This document shows positions 32,201 to 44,200 of a stretch of DNA of 64,000 nucleotides, piece by piece (position 1 is the stretch's first letter; every line of letters begins with the position of its first letter). Location of the stretch: the NCBI RefSeq assembly GCF_037975245.1, contig NC_092568.1:37784501-37848500 (forward strand), written 5' to 3'. The position numbers and the translations under genes were made by a program. Source of the DNA: Apostichopus japonicus. Its lineage: Eukaryota > Echinodermata > Holothuroidea > Aspidochirotida > Stichopodidae. The notes below the pieces were generated by a model. The model ran no database searches, was not told where the DNA came from, and saw only the letters and a list, made by a program, of their open reading frames with translations.

Positions 32201-33312
32201 CTATGTATAGGTCTTACACTATTTTAAGATTTAAAAATGTTTCGTCTTGTTGAGAACCTTTTTTTAAGTTTGAAGAAACTTATAATTTGCAACCATAGCG
32301 GTTAAGCTAAGAACAACAGAGATGGCCTATAGGCTATGCCCTTTTTCCTTGGGGAAATGCAGTCTTAGTTTTACCAGTTTGGTCACAACTAAAGCAGGCA
32401 AGGGCGTAGGAACCGGGGGGCTGGGGGGCGCCAGCCCCCCCAGTGAAAAATATGGAGGAGCGGAAGTATCATTCCGCCCCCCCCCCCCGCTTCACAAGGC
32501 AGAAAACCCCTTTTTCATTCCAAATGAGAAAAAAATCTCATTTGGAACACCAAATTGCATCTAAGGCCAGGTGAAAATGCAAAATTATATACAATATGGA
32601 GTGGGTGGGTTGAAGTGTGCTATATTGCACCAAATTGCATCTGAGGCCACCTGGAAATGCAAAAAAATTCCACACCCCCTCCCCTTAGACCCCTCACCCA
32701 GGCCAGCCATCAGTCCAGCCCCCCCACTCAAAAGTACCTTCCTACGCCACTGAAAGCAGGCCTAGCCTTACTCATGCTACGCTCTAAATCTAGGCCTTTG
32801 TAACAGCAATTACAAATGTCACCTCGCCCTTTGATTTTGAAAGTACAGTGTAAGTAACCGTTTATAATATAAATAATAAGACAAGCCTGGTCAACAAAAT
32901 AACATTATCCATCTCCACAGATTTCATGAAAAAGGATATGGTCACTTTTCTGGAACCTGACTTTCCCTAAGGCTATTCAGAGCAGAGTCCTTTATGCAAT
33001 AGTTGGTTCTAACAGAAACCATTTACATAAATTATTCCTATTTTTCTTTTTTAACTTTCATTACATTCAAAATGGCGATAACGCCTAATGTTAACTTGCA
33101 TGTACACTAATGATAAGAATGATTATCTAGCCTAACGCTTGTGTGGCCTACCATATCGTTTCCCACGTTGTCCGAACATTAGAAACAATAATTTCCAAAT
33201 GATTCAGTCTTGGCCTAACCGTCTAAAATCAATGCAAAAAGTGATAAATCTGCAGGCTAAATTAAACACTGATTCCATAGAACGTAAAATACTTCATACT
33301 TACATCTCCCAT
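26292..33312 (-). CDS. hnRNP A1/A2-like RNA-binding protein (two RRMs plus Gly-rich tail), complete
   Basis: Nuclear pre-mRNA-binding protein of the hnRNP A/B family, which acts in splicing, mRNA packaging and export. Coding exons, 5' to 3': 33304-33312 (only M-G-D), 30048-30326, 29416-29626, 28698-28805, 27872-27982, 27014-27214, 26573-26698, 26292-26344. All junctions are GT/AG and in phase; 1098 nt, 365 aa. RRM1 has RNP2 IFLGGL (aa 13-18) and RNP1 RGFGFVTF (aa 55-62). RRM2 has VFVSGV (aa 111-116) and a degenerate RNP1, RPYAFVIC (aa 149-156). From about aa 190 the chain is Gly/Tyr/Ser-rich and ends GGGGGRRF, like hnRNP A1. A donor at 26287 just after the stop suggests a 3'-UTR intron, as known for HNRNPA2B1. 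Which A/B paralogue it represents is unclear. Confidence 0.94.
27783..27851 (-). repeat. Duplicated Gly-rich exon segment with its own AG and GT, phase preserved
   Basis: This 69-nt segment copies the 3' part of exon 27872-27982, encoding GGGTFGDRSGGYEGGDGYYGGG against GGNFGDRGGNYEGGDGYYGGGG. It has an AG (GGGGTGTAG) before it and GTAAGT after it, and its phase 1-1 fits both neighbouring exons. Only 20 nt separate it from the upstream exon, too short for a normal intron, and read-through meets TAG. It could be an alternative exon or a relic. Confidence 0.75.
28250..28697 (-). repeat. Array of 11 extra copies of an exon end plus 5' splice site
   Basis: Immediately downstream of the real donor of exon 28698-28805, a roughly 39-bp unit repeats 11 times. 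On the minus strand each unit reads ACCAGGAGGAAGGAGAAACA/GTAAG followed by a G/T-rich spacer. Spacer types (TCCATC, TTTATT, TACAAC, TCCACC) recur in the same order, which suggests four-unit blocks were duplicated. Read-through from the real exon gives AGT AAG TAG, a stop. Confidence 0.93.
30880..31532. mobile_element. Long-terminal-inverted-repeat element, about 650 bp, non-coding
   Basis: The left arm starts CTGGTCACTTCGCCCAACAG and the right arm ends GTTGGGTGAAGTGACCAG, its inverse complement with one mismatch. Both arms (about 30880-30985 and 31404-31532) contain several spaced copies of TTTCGCCCAAC or its complement, so subterminal repeats are nested in the inverted repeats. No transposase-like ORF lies inside. 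It sits in intron 1 of the hnRNP gene. TTT flanks both ends, which is weak evidence for a 3-bp duplication. Confidence 0.7.
32399..32752 (-). mobile_element. hAT-type MITE, copy 1, with 8-bp target-site duplication
   Basis: A 354-bp element flanked by AAAGCAGG on both sides (32391-32398 and 32753-32760). Its ends are CAAGGGCGTAGGAA and, as inverse complement of the right end, CAGTGGCGTAGGAA, so the terminal inverted repeat is imperfect. An 8-bp duplication and a CAGTGGCG-like end fit the hAT superfamily. It is closely similar to the element at 51338-51700. It has G/C runs but no ORF of its own. Confidence 0.85.
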
Positions 33313-33560
33313 TTTGACAAAAACCGGAGGGGAAGAATTAAGAGTAAGTGTCCCACGCTAACGAAAGAGGCGTACCTTGCTTGTACCTTGGTTGCTTGTA
33401 TTGTACTTCTTCGTATCATGAACAAAGCTAGCTAAGCTGTAACAAGGACACGCTGAAATGCTAATACTAGCGCAAGCACGGTGCACGCTTTGCAACCTGA
33501 CCGCTTAATATATGCATAATGGCTCGTCACTGACGCTGGGCGTGCATGAGAAAATATAAC
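33313..33560 (-). promoter_or_regulatory. 5' UTR and probable promoter of the hnRNP gene
   Basis: Upstream of the hnRNP start (TCAAAATGG, a good Kozak context) the minus strand runs through a GC-richer stretch. A TATATTAAG-like sequence lies at about 33505-33513. The transcription start would then be near 33475. This is inference from position and motif only. Confidence 0.4.
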
Positions 33561-34578
33561 GTTGGAGACTGCAGTATACCGTTCGTATAAATGTATACAA
33601 AAGCCGGAGCTATACCACTTCTAGTTTGAGAGTGGTTTGCATTACATTGAGTGGGGTATTAGCATCATGAATAGTGAACATTTTGGTTCGCACGCACAAT
33701 ACAAGTTTGGCGGGGAGGGAGAAATGTGGGTATGGGTTAATATTTGCAACTGGGAACTCAATGTTTAAAAGCGAGCTCAAGATTAAAGAAAAACATACCA
33801 AACTTTTACGTATAAGGCACGATTATTTGAAGACTAGATTAGAAATTCAAGTAATTATTGTTATAGGCTTATTCGTATAATTTAGGGCTGCTGTTGACCT
33901 GTTATTATTGTTATTTCAAGCGACTATATATTGATCATCTGATTCAGGTCAGGAACATTCTTTAATAAACCGGTTAACAGTCAAAAATTTAACTGCATGG
34001 CTGACCAGTTCACAATTTGGCCGGTGTCTGGGTCTGGGCGGTATCGCAGAAAGGAGCGGTGCATCAATACAATATAAATGGTCCGGGCTGGGGTGTGATT
34101 ATTTTTTTAATCTGGCACCTCCAGATACCCGGATATACGATAGCACTCATGGGATTTCCTGGTGTTTCCTTCTGAGGAAAGGATTTCTTTTGAATATATC
34201 CATCCGGGAGAGATTTTTTCCCCCTTTTTTCCCTATAATTTCTGTACTTGTCAACGGGCCCAGGGTGGCCGCCCGGCTACATTGGTGTAGTTATACGCGC
34301 TGGAGGGCGCAACCAAGTTTTTGGTTTCGATGATAATCGTAACTATATGTAGTCATGCATGTGTGTGTGTGACGCCTTGCTTGTAAACACAATAATTCAA
34401 GATGGGAAGCTAGGACCAATCTCACATTTCGTGTGTAGGAGTAAGACATTAAGTAGAAAAGCCTATTGTTTTTAGAGGAGGCCACTTTTTGTGGGGAAAA
34501 ATATATATGAATATTTATATTTATATATATATTTATATATATATATATGTATGTATGCGTGTATGTAATGTATGTATG

Positions 34579-34614
<36 letters not shown>

Positions 34615-35203
34615 AATGTATTTAAATTATGAATAAGAGTAAACATGAAGGGATCGCAACAGATGGTTTCTTCGAATAGTTATAATCAGCCAATATGTAA
34701 ATTACATATATATCACATAGTTTGTAACCTTTATTTGATTTATTAAATCAATTATGTTATAATGAACGTTTATGAATTAATTTAAACAACAGTAGTTATA
34801 TTACAAAACTGTTTGAATAGACACATAATTAATAAGAATTAATTTCATTATTTGATCAAGAAGTAGGCTATAACAGATGTCTTGTGCGAGTTGTGCCATA
34901 AGCAATTATCATGAATTAACATGTATAATTACATGTATCTTATGGTTAACTAAACAGATAACTCTACATATTTTTTTTTAAATCTCACTAAACATTGTAA
35001 ATTTAGTTTGAAAAAAAAAACCAGACGTATTTCTGGGAATCTTATTAATATTCTTTACTTTGACTAGAAACTTGAAGGCTTACAAATACAAGATGTGAAA
35101 GGCAAAATGCTTAATGCATTCCAGACTACCAACAGACAAACGAAGAAGGAAATAAGCTATAGTCCAGTCTCAACTTCTAAAGTGTAATTTTGACAAACGT
35201 ACA
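33561..35203. other. Intergenic space between hnRNP and collagen genes
   Basis: The two genes are divergent, about 1.9 kb apart between start codons. No gene was recognised here. A TA/TATG microsatellite fills about 34500-34612. The rest is AT-rich, and no clear TATA box was identified for the collagen gene. Confidence 0.6.
34500..34612. repeat. AT-rich microsatellite (TA)n / (TGTA)n
   Basis: Runs of TATATA, TTTATATATA and TGTATGTA form a compound dinucleotide and tetranucleotide microsatellite. No gene overlaps it. Confidence 0.9.
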
Positions 35204-38200
35204 ATGTTGCTGTCACCGATTCACACGATTTTTATCTTCATTCCGTTTGTGGTAACCGAGTGTCTTCTAACGGATCCTATAAAAGAAGACAGAAAGCAAG
35301 AAGAAGATTCACAGCAGGTAAGTGGAAGAAGTGCATTTTGTTTTTACTATACAGAAGTTGATGACAGAGAACGGGGACACGGGCCCTGTAAACCGCCTTC
35401 ACACTGTTCATATCATAAAAGTCTGTTCAAGAACCAACGAAGCTGACTTTGTAAAGATTTCTGTGGATACGGATATAATGTTATATGCATAATAATTATT
35501 GTCAATATAGGCTGCTGTATATCATTCATACCCTCTGTATAAAGAACGAATGTTAACTATATTTGGCTGTCAACTTGGAAATTGTATTTTAATGGAGGAG
35601 GGGGGGGGGGTGGGGGAGGCAGGGGTACCTGAATGGTGAAATGCTTCTAAAAGACCGAATTAATAATAACTTAATCTTACTGGTCAATAATGCACGGGGT
35701 TTGAATATTTCCCCTTACTGCTTTAGTTAGAGGCTGAATTAAGAAATATGATCGTTTAGAATATACTGTTATTAAGAAGCTGATTATATATATCTTTGGA
35801 GTGAATTAGACCACATTTCGGGTGAGGGAATGGCTTATTTCCTATAAGTGAATTTTGTTTTTAAAATTACCGGTACGTCTGTAACGAAACTGATTAATTA
35901 TGCGTACGTTAAACTTGGTGGATAGGTCCTTCTTGGGTCATAGAAATTAACGTCCTAATTCACTACCCGTAGCTGTTGCTTGCAAGTTTTTGTTCGGAAA
36001 CTCATCAGTTTCTTTTGGATTTTAAGAACGTAATTCCTTCTCTCATCAATGTTATTCAAGCATAGTTTGCAAAATGCATGGCGCAGATCAGTCTTGGATA
36101 ATGGTGGGACGCGTGTCTGTTCTCCAATACCGTACTTTCTAAGCGGAGCGCGACCATGGGTTCGCGCGTAGTGCACAAGAATTTTTTTGGCAAATATACC
36201 TCCCAGATCGCCGGAAATAACACTTCCCAGACCCAATGATGCTCCCAAACCTCCTTAAATTTTAGATCTCATGGCTTAGAAATTTTGTTTGGGGAAATAC
36301 ATGGGCGTCTGCAGAAAAAAATCAGGGGACAAATAATCCAAGTATAGACTTTTGTATACGATGGGTCTGGGGTCCTCTCATAGAAAATAATTATAGACTG
36401 CCGCAAATGCGATTTCCGTCCAATATTTAACAACTGTGGGTAAATATAATAAAACGAGAACTGCTCCATGTCATTTGCACAATGCTGGATCAAACTGGAC
36501 CAAAGTTCAATACAGGGGAATTTGAAATGCAGCGTTTGATCAAGACAAATTGGTGGGGACGCGTCCCGCTGTCCCCACCAGGATCTGCGCCCGTGGCAAA
36601 ATGTATTACTTTAATTAGATGGGCATTCGTTTGGTTGAAGATTCTCTATTAATTACACTAATACCGTGTAGATGGACGTGACGTCTCCTATTTCCTCCTC
36701 TTTATAGTTAGTATAGTGTGTGGTTTTCGCACCATTTTTTTCAAACGACTTCGAAAATGTTAGATTATGCTGTAATAGTTTCCGAACTATTAAGTCGCAT
36801 ATCATAAAAATGTAGACAGTATAAATTAAGCTGAGAGACAAAAGTAATAAAGAAAAGTACTTTCTCCCAAACCAGGATGGTTAATAGACTACTATACATC
36901 AAAAACACGATAAAGGATGACCAAGATTATTATAGTAAAGCAAAATATTGATTTGAAGTGGGAACTATCCTCAACTTTTCCCAAACTTTAAGTTTCCTAC
37001 TATGTTGATCGATTTTCTTAATTTTCTGAAAATTATCCCACCCGTTGTGTTGACTGATTACATTCAATCTAATTTTGTTTTGACTTGTTTAAATTTCACT
37101 TCGAATTTTGGTAGTGAGGCTGCTGTTTGCTTTCCTGTGATGTGCGATTGGTGGCGTTAGTGCTATAATCCTTCTGAAATCCGTAATCTTGATGTTATTT
37201 TGTTAATATAAAAACTGTGTAGGCCCGAATATCCGCTCATGTAGCGTTCGACAGTTAATTATTCTTCATCAAAAAGTTACAATTTTATTACAAAGACGAA
37301 TCAAAAGTCAATTTTTAAAAATATTTTAATATACAAGTCACAATTTTGAGATCAAACACAACAGAATGTCATCATCAAAATATCGAAATAACAGGAAAAG
37401 TCGATAATTTGTGATATCATAGGGCAACTTTTGATACAGATTTTCATACATTATAGTGTATATTAGATAAAGCTTGATAAACAATGGTCGAAAATGTTCA
37501 GAAAAACAAGTACAATTGTGATTTAAATAATTGATATTTGGATGAAATAGTAAAACGCTTGAGATAAACATCAAATTTTCGATACAATTTTTTTTAAAAG
37601 AGAAGAAGGTAGGCCTATAATTGTCTAAAATAGCCAACCCTCTGAGATAATTAATAAAATCTGAAGAATAGTCGTATAATTTTAATTAAAAAATTCATAA
37701 TTTTATATCTAATACTCAAGACAACAAAAAACTACTGTGAATAAGAGACAACCGTTAATCAGTATAAAATGAAGTGTGTTATAACACCGTATACACATAT
37801 TAGACCTGTCAGTAGATGCTACTGTAAAAAAAAATTACTAACAGAGGAATTCATTATTCAAAGGCTGATTCAACTAACGACTGGTTAGGAGTCTAAACAA
37901 CTGTCCGTATGTTTGACTAGTAAGTATACCTTGTAAAGGTGGTTCAAATTGCAGATTTTAAGCGTTGAGCAGTAAAGTGTCATCCACTTTCTGTTAAAAG
38001 GTGGACGAAATTATGTGCGAAACCTTAAGTGTAGCCTAGTGAGTCCAGTCAATCATTATGCATAGGATTGTGTTTTAGTATTTTCTGCTTGTAAGTCCTC
38101 AGTAACAAATGGTTATAAATGTAACATATGTTAAGAAATGATAATACACATCAGTTTTAACTGATCAACGGGTACTCACCTTTACAGTTTTAATTGCTAA

Positions 38201-41200
38201 AGGTATAGGAGGCCTGTTATGTCATCATGACATGTTGGTGTTCTTCAATAGCTTTACTTTGGTATTGTCATGTTCTTATGGATTTATCCTTCATATGTGA
38301 TACATATGGAAAGTATACTTAGTTGTAAATTTCATCAAAATGCAATTGTTTATCTTGAGAAATGTATTACTTTCCTCTATGACAAAGTGACTTAAACATT
38401 ATATTAAAAAGAATTAGAACAAGCTTTTGTCACAAACAGTTAGACAAAATCACAAAATTTTAAGAAAAAAATGTCTTTATCAGATTCATTAAATTCCCAG
38501 GATTTGTTTAGTCATCAACCTCAGCCACCAGAATTAATTATCGTCAGAATAAAATCGTTGTATGCTGTATATACTTTTTTCCACAGTTTTTTTTAAATTT
38601 CCCCAGTTTAATGCTCTTGTCCTTTTCAGCCTAATGGACCCATTGCATCACCCGAATCCGATGTCAGTCTGCCTTCAAATGGTGGTAAGTACCTATCTGA
38701 CTTGGAATGACTCCGTATTCATCCTCACATCACAACACGGTTGCCATGTAGTTGTACTCACCTTCATGGATTTGTACCCGTAGGCTACTCTATGCATGTT
38801 GGTAACCTAGTTTATATATAAAGGTATCATTTAAAGGCATTGAAGACTCGCCCCAAACCGCTTGCCGCGCATTGAAAAAGTTAACTTTCCGTTGCTTGCA
38901 AATACGTTTTCTTCTTGTCTCTACAAAATGCAGACAGTAATGAAACCTGATACCTTGTTTATTTTATCTAGACCTGAGATGTCCACGCTGCTATGTACAC
39001 TGTATTGTGGGTATTGACCGTAGCTGTATGCATTGACTGTACACTAGTGTCTAATTACCGACGGTAGCAAGCTGTGTGTGTATTTTCTGGGATCGATGGT
39101 GGTGTCTAACACTTCTGTTACACCCCATTCGAAACTAAGTCAGATTACCGGCATGAGACGTTTCTTTGTGCGCGAGTATTCACACCCTTTAAGTACTTGT
39201 ACTGTATCATAACCAAAGGTGAATGCCACTCATGGGCTACACTGCGGAAGCGCATGATGTTGAAAGCCTACTTGTTGTATGTGTGGTATATACTGGGGCA
39301 TTTTGACCAGGGATTACAAAAAGAAGTCGCATTTTGAAACGAAACTCTAGCTGTACACTGTATTCTATACTATAAATATATATATATATATATTTATGAA
39401 TGATGTTTTGAATTATAAGATAACACTAAAATTAGCCTGCCCCCACCCGCTCCAACACAAATAATCCCACAAATACGCAACAAAACACAGACGCACACAT
39501 CCACCAATTGACCCCAAAGCAAAAGAACTTACAAAAAATAATTTTGCTTTTCGCAGGTTCAACTTTCATACCAGCTAACCTGCAGGCATCTTATTTTCTC
39601 GGTCAATGCGTAATGTGTCCACCAGGTGACCCAGGACCTCCAGGGCCCCAAGGGTTTCAAGGAATGCCGGGACGGGACGGTCGTGATGCCATCCTTTTTA
39701 GTAAGTACAGATTTTTGTTACTTATTTGATCCTTTGTGTACTGGCATTACTAAGAATGAACCTTTCACATATACCGTTTGCAACTGACAGTAGTTCAGGT
39801 GACGAGAAATGTGGAACCGCAAGCTGCTCCTCTATACTAATACATTTAATGGTCTATATATCGATTTTAATTTTAGCCAGTATACCAGGGAACATGTTTT
39901 ATATATTCTGCGCAGTTTCATTCGAAGAATGCTCTAAACTAGAGGAAATTCTCTGAATGAGATTCTGTCCTAGCTTTGATCTGCCTTGTTTTAGGGATAT
40001 TCTGTTCTGGTGTAAAATGTCTCGTAAATAAACGCTATGCACACCCTGAGTGTTGCTCAGGTTTTGCCTAAGTGTTGTACGGTACTTCCATTCTAAGTAT
40101 TGAGACATCCAATGACAACATTCCAGTAAGTTGTTCCTCCCTGGTTGCATATATATGATCTCGCTCAGAAGTTTAACACTAAATTAGAATATCCCGGGAC
40201 AGAAATATTCTGATGGAATAATCTGTATTGCCTCACAGTAGTCAAACGTCCCGTAAATTGCCTAATCACAAAACAACTGTTAAGTTCTTTTCGTCATCGG
40301 GGAACATGGAAGATAATTATTATCATAACACTATGAACATCCAGATCCATCGCTCACATTCTGTTATAAAAGCTCCATGTTATAGTTATGATGCCATTGT
40401 CTTACTTAAGTATATGTAGTTCAATTTGTATAAAAGAAAAGTCCTGGCGCTGTGAGAGGGGAAGAACTCGGGGGGGGGGGGGGGGTAGGTCAATTGAAAA
40501 CGAACCATAGGCTCTTTATGTACCGTGACATGTATATATTAGGTGATATCTATCACTTGTTTATCATATTACACAAGGTATGCACTCTTTATTTTAGTCT
40601 ACGTGGCCACTAAATAATACCTTGCGGTTATTTTCATATAGATCCAGTTGATGGTCCGCCTCCTAACCCACAATCTCCATCCTCATCACCTCCAACCCAT
40701 GATGGTTCATTACCGGGTGCGACGTACATCAGATGGGGCAGAACAACTTGTCCTACCAATGATAGGAAAATTTATGATGGTAAGACATCCCCTTTGAATG
40801 TGTTTAAACTTTCTGGTAGTTTTATTTAACCCATCCGATCCCAACTCATATTCCCACACATACACCTTGAAGACCATATTCGTCCAAGTGTATGCATGTA
40901 AATGCACGTACTGGCGAGGAATGTTGTTACGAGTTTTCAACGGCAATATTCATATCCCTCACACCCCTCCCATTCATCTTCAGAAAGTGGTACTACATAC
41001 CACTAGCGGATCCAGGGCCTTTGTTTGGGAGGGGCCAAAGTGGCATTAGAGTGATATGGGGGAGGGGTCTAAGGGGAGGGGGTGCCCCCTCCCCTTTGGA
41101 AAATTTTCTATTGCTGAATGCCCTCAGATGCAATTTGGTGCGACAAAAGTGTACAATGGTGATGTTAATTTACTTCTAAAAAAAATGTTTCCCAGGTGTA

Positions 41201-44200
41201 ATTTTCTAAAATATTTATAAAACAAAGTTGGGATCATCTTTCTCAAGAAATTTTATTTCTCATAGGTTATAAAATTCTTACAACCAGCCTGTAACTGCAA
41301 AATGGTGTTAAACTGTAAATCCTCATGCTCATACATTTACATAGCTCCCAACTCTTGAGAAGGCAAATGCTGGTCCATGCCACGAATCGCCGTCCTGGGG
41401 GAGGGGTATAAGGGGAGGGGGTGTCCCCCTCCCCTTTTGAATTTTTTTGGAATCCTGGTGATGCCTACATGTAAAATGGTGGCACTTAGAAAGGCTTTTG
41501 TCACCCAAAATTTTCTGAGAAATATGCATTTTTTTGTGTGTAACATCAATAAATTGAATAGTAGAGGATAATTCATTCTTTCCCGTGGCATGAAAATGTT
41601 CGCTGCTCGCCCCAATGAAAAGAAATATAGGCTAATTTGACGTTTAAATGATGCTGTAAAGGAGGTTTTATACTCTATTATGCTAAATGCTAAAGAAATG
41701 ATGGTTGCTAAGTCAAAATTTGATGCAATTTTTTTATGTATACTTGACAATTACAATGCGGTTTTTTCGGACGCTTGTGCGGGTCAGCGGGTTTGGGTGT
41801 TAGAATGCGGGTCTAATTCCCGCGAATTGCGGGTCAGTTGGGAGCTCTGCATTTAATTTTAAACCAGAAAACGAAAAGGTTTAGACTAGTCTACCACTGC
41901 TATTCCTCTCGATTTTTTTAATTTCCAATCATATGATTTAGCGGATGCTCGGAAACACTTTTTCAAGAATATCTGAATATGCTAATGCTTCTGGTGTCAC
42001 CCTGCCTCTCCCCTTCCCCCAGTTAACTGTGAACATCGAAGGAGTGTTATATATGCTTATTCCAAACAAATTTCAAGAATAATTCGGTTTTTCTATTGAC
42101 CACATTTGATTACATATTTATGTTTGCAAATCTCTTCAGCGCACTTCGACCCACAAAAGTTTTTGCCATCTTTTCGGTACCCTGGACTCTAGCCAATAAC
42201 AACGTACTCCCTTCAGAATACCCTCATACAACACTAAAAATGCATTTTCAAGAGAGTCAAAGACCCACTTTTGAACTGCACTCCTTCGCCCTCGATCCCT
42301 CACATGTGATTTTTGTTAAAAGCCTATGTCAACTAAATTTTTTCGGTATAAGGTAATGAGAGGAGAAGATGTGCGGAGTCATGGACATTAGAAATGTGAT
42401 ATTGAGATATAATACTTCACTCATACTCCGGACGCAGGTAGCCCTGGGCTCGGATTTATCCTGGAATGTTTTGGACTCGGACTCGTACTGGCTGGATTCG
42501 GACTTGACTCAACTACAGCTCTAGAAAATAATATTATGACTAAAGAAGACCATCATCATATTTTCTTGCAGAAAATACATAATTGTCGTCAAGACCAACA
42601 GCTACTGATGAGATATTGCAGATATCATTAACGTATGTTAACTAATATAAGAGGATATATGAGAACTTGATGACTGGGCCGCTACTCAGGTAAATGACCA
42701 TGGCGAATCCATATTGTTCCTTTCACGACAAAATTACATGGCTAAGTGGGAAGGGAATTGAACCAAGTTGCCTCGGTGTCACAAATCCTTGGTGATATTA
42801 ATAAAGTGCGCCCTTCTTTTTTAGCTATCTGTGGAAACAAGACTTTATTACTTCTAATTTTCTAATGAATAAATGTATAACGTTTCTTCTTACAGGTGTA
42901 ATGGCTTCAAGCCATTACAATCACAAAGGATCTGGCAGTAATTTTCTCTGTTTGCCGATGCATCCCATATTGAGCCCAAAACCTAAGCCTCAACGCCGCG
43001 GCTCGGACTTTGAACCCCGCGGATGGCCAAGCCCCTCTGCACGCCCTGTTATCATTAATGCACCTATTTATGGAACGGAATACAATGAAGTTCTTCCGAG
43101 CAGTCCGAACATTCTGAACTCCGAAGCTCCATGTGCCGTTTGTCAGGCAACCGGACGACAGACTGTTGTGATGATTCCGGGATCTGTTGAGTGCTTTGGC
43201 GAAGGTGGGTGCTCCCCCTCCACCATTCTCAGTCTTTACCATTGTTTTTGTGAAGTATATTTAGAAGCCAGCGATGGTCACAATAAGTGTCTATTATATG
43301 GATTTTGGCATAGCGGATTAGTTCAGTGACCAGTTTCGGCTACCTTCCAGAAAAGACCCCTATGATGTTGGATTATATCCCATACATGGTTTGACTTCAT
43401 TACGAGGATTATTGCACATGATTTTGATAGGAAGGCATGTGTCGGATTACTTACCCCTTTCCCTTTTGTAGTTTCAATTGCCGTTGTGCTTATTATTTCC
43501 TTAAACTTGTACATGTTTTACTCTTGTTGTTTCAATGCATGTCCGCATGTCCCAGCTCGTGTCTATGTTGTCACCCGATTCCTTGCTCATGTACTTGTTA
43601 TTGGCTTAGTACATGCTATTGACCATACCCATGTTATTGACCAGGTACTTGTTATTGACCATATAGCCTACTTGATATTGACCATGTAGCCTAGTTGTTA
43701 TTGATCTTGTAGCCTACTTGTTATTGACCATGTAGCCTACTTATTATTGGCCAGGTCCTTGTTATTGACCATGCCCTTTTTATTGACCATTTCCTTTTTT
43801 ATTGACCGTGATCCTGCTCCAGTCTATATTCTTCATCTTGCACACATTGTTATTGCTCATGCCCTCGTTCTTTGTATATATGTCTTTGCCCCAGGTTGAT
43901 TTCTTGCTTTTCACCCTCATTGCTCTTTGCGGTTACAAGAATCTCATCCTCTGACCCATTAGCTAGCTTTTGCTTAAATCTTTGCTGTTATCTGTCCACC
44001 TTTGTTGATGGATGCTCTTGCTCGTGTCATGAACAACACACAAACATAGAATAAGGTCATGGAGAAGAAATGCGACACAAGCAAATTCTTTCCCTAGCTC
44101 ATGTTCTGGTTCATTATGTTGCTCGTGTCCTTGCTGTTGTTACTCGTACCTTCTTTTATGAAATATTCGTATACATGGTCATGATCTATGATGACAGTTG

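Noticed and set aside
33139..33435. Plus-strand ORF of 98 codons over the hnRNP start
   Set aside because: It overlaps the hnRNP first exon and 5' UTR in antisense and has no recognisable features.
41337..41750. Minus-strand ORF of 137 codons
   Set aside because: It overlaps the MITE relative and reads through its G/C-rich interior; no domain is visible.
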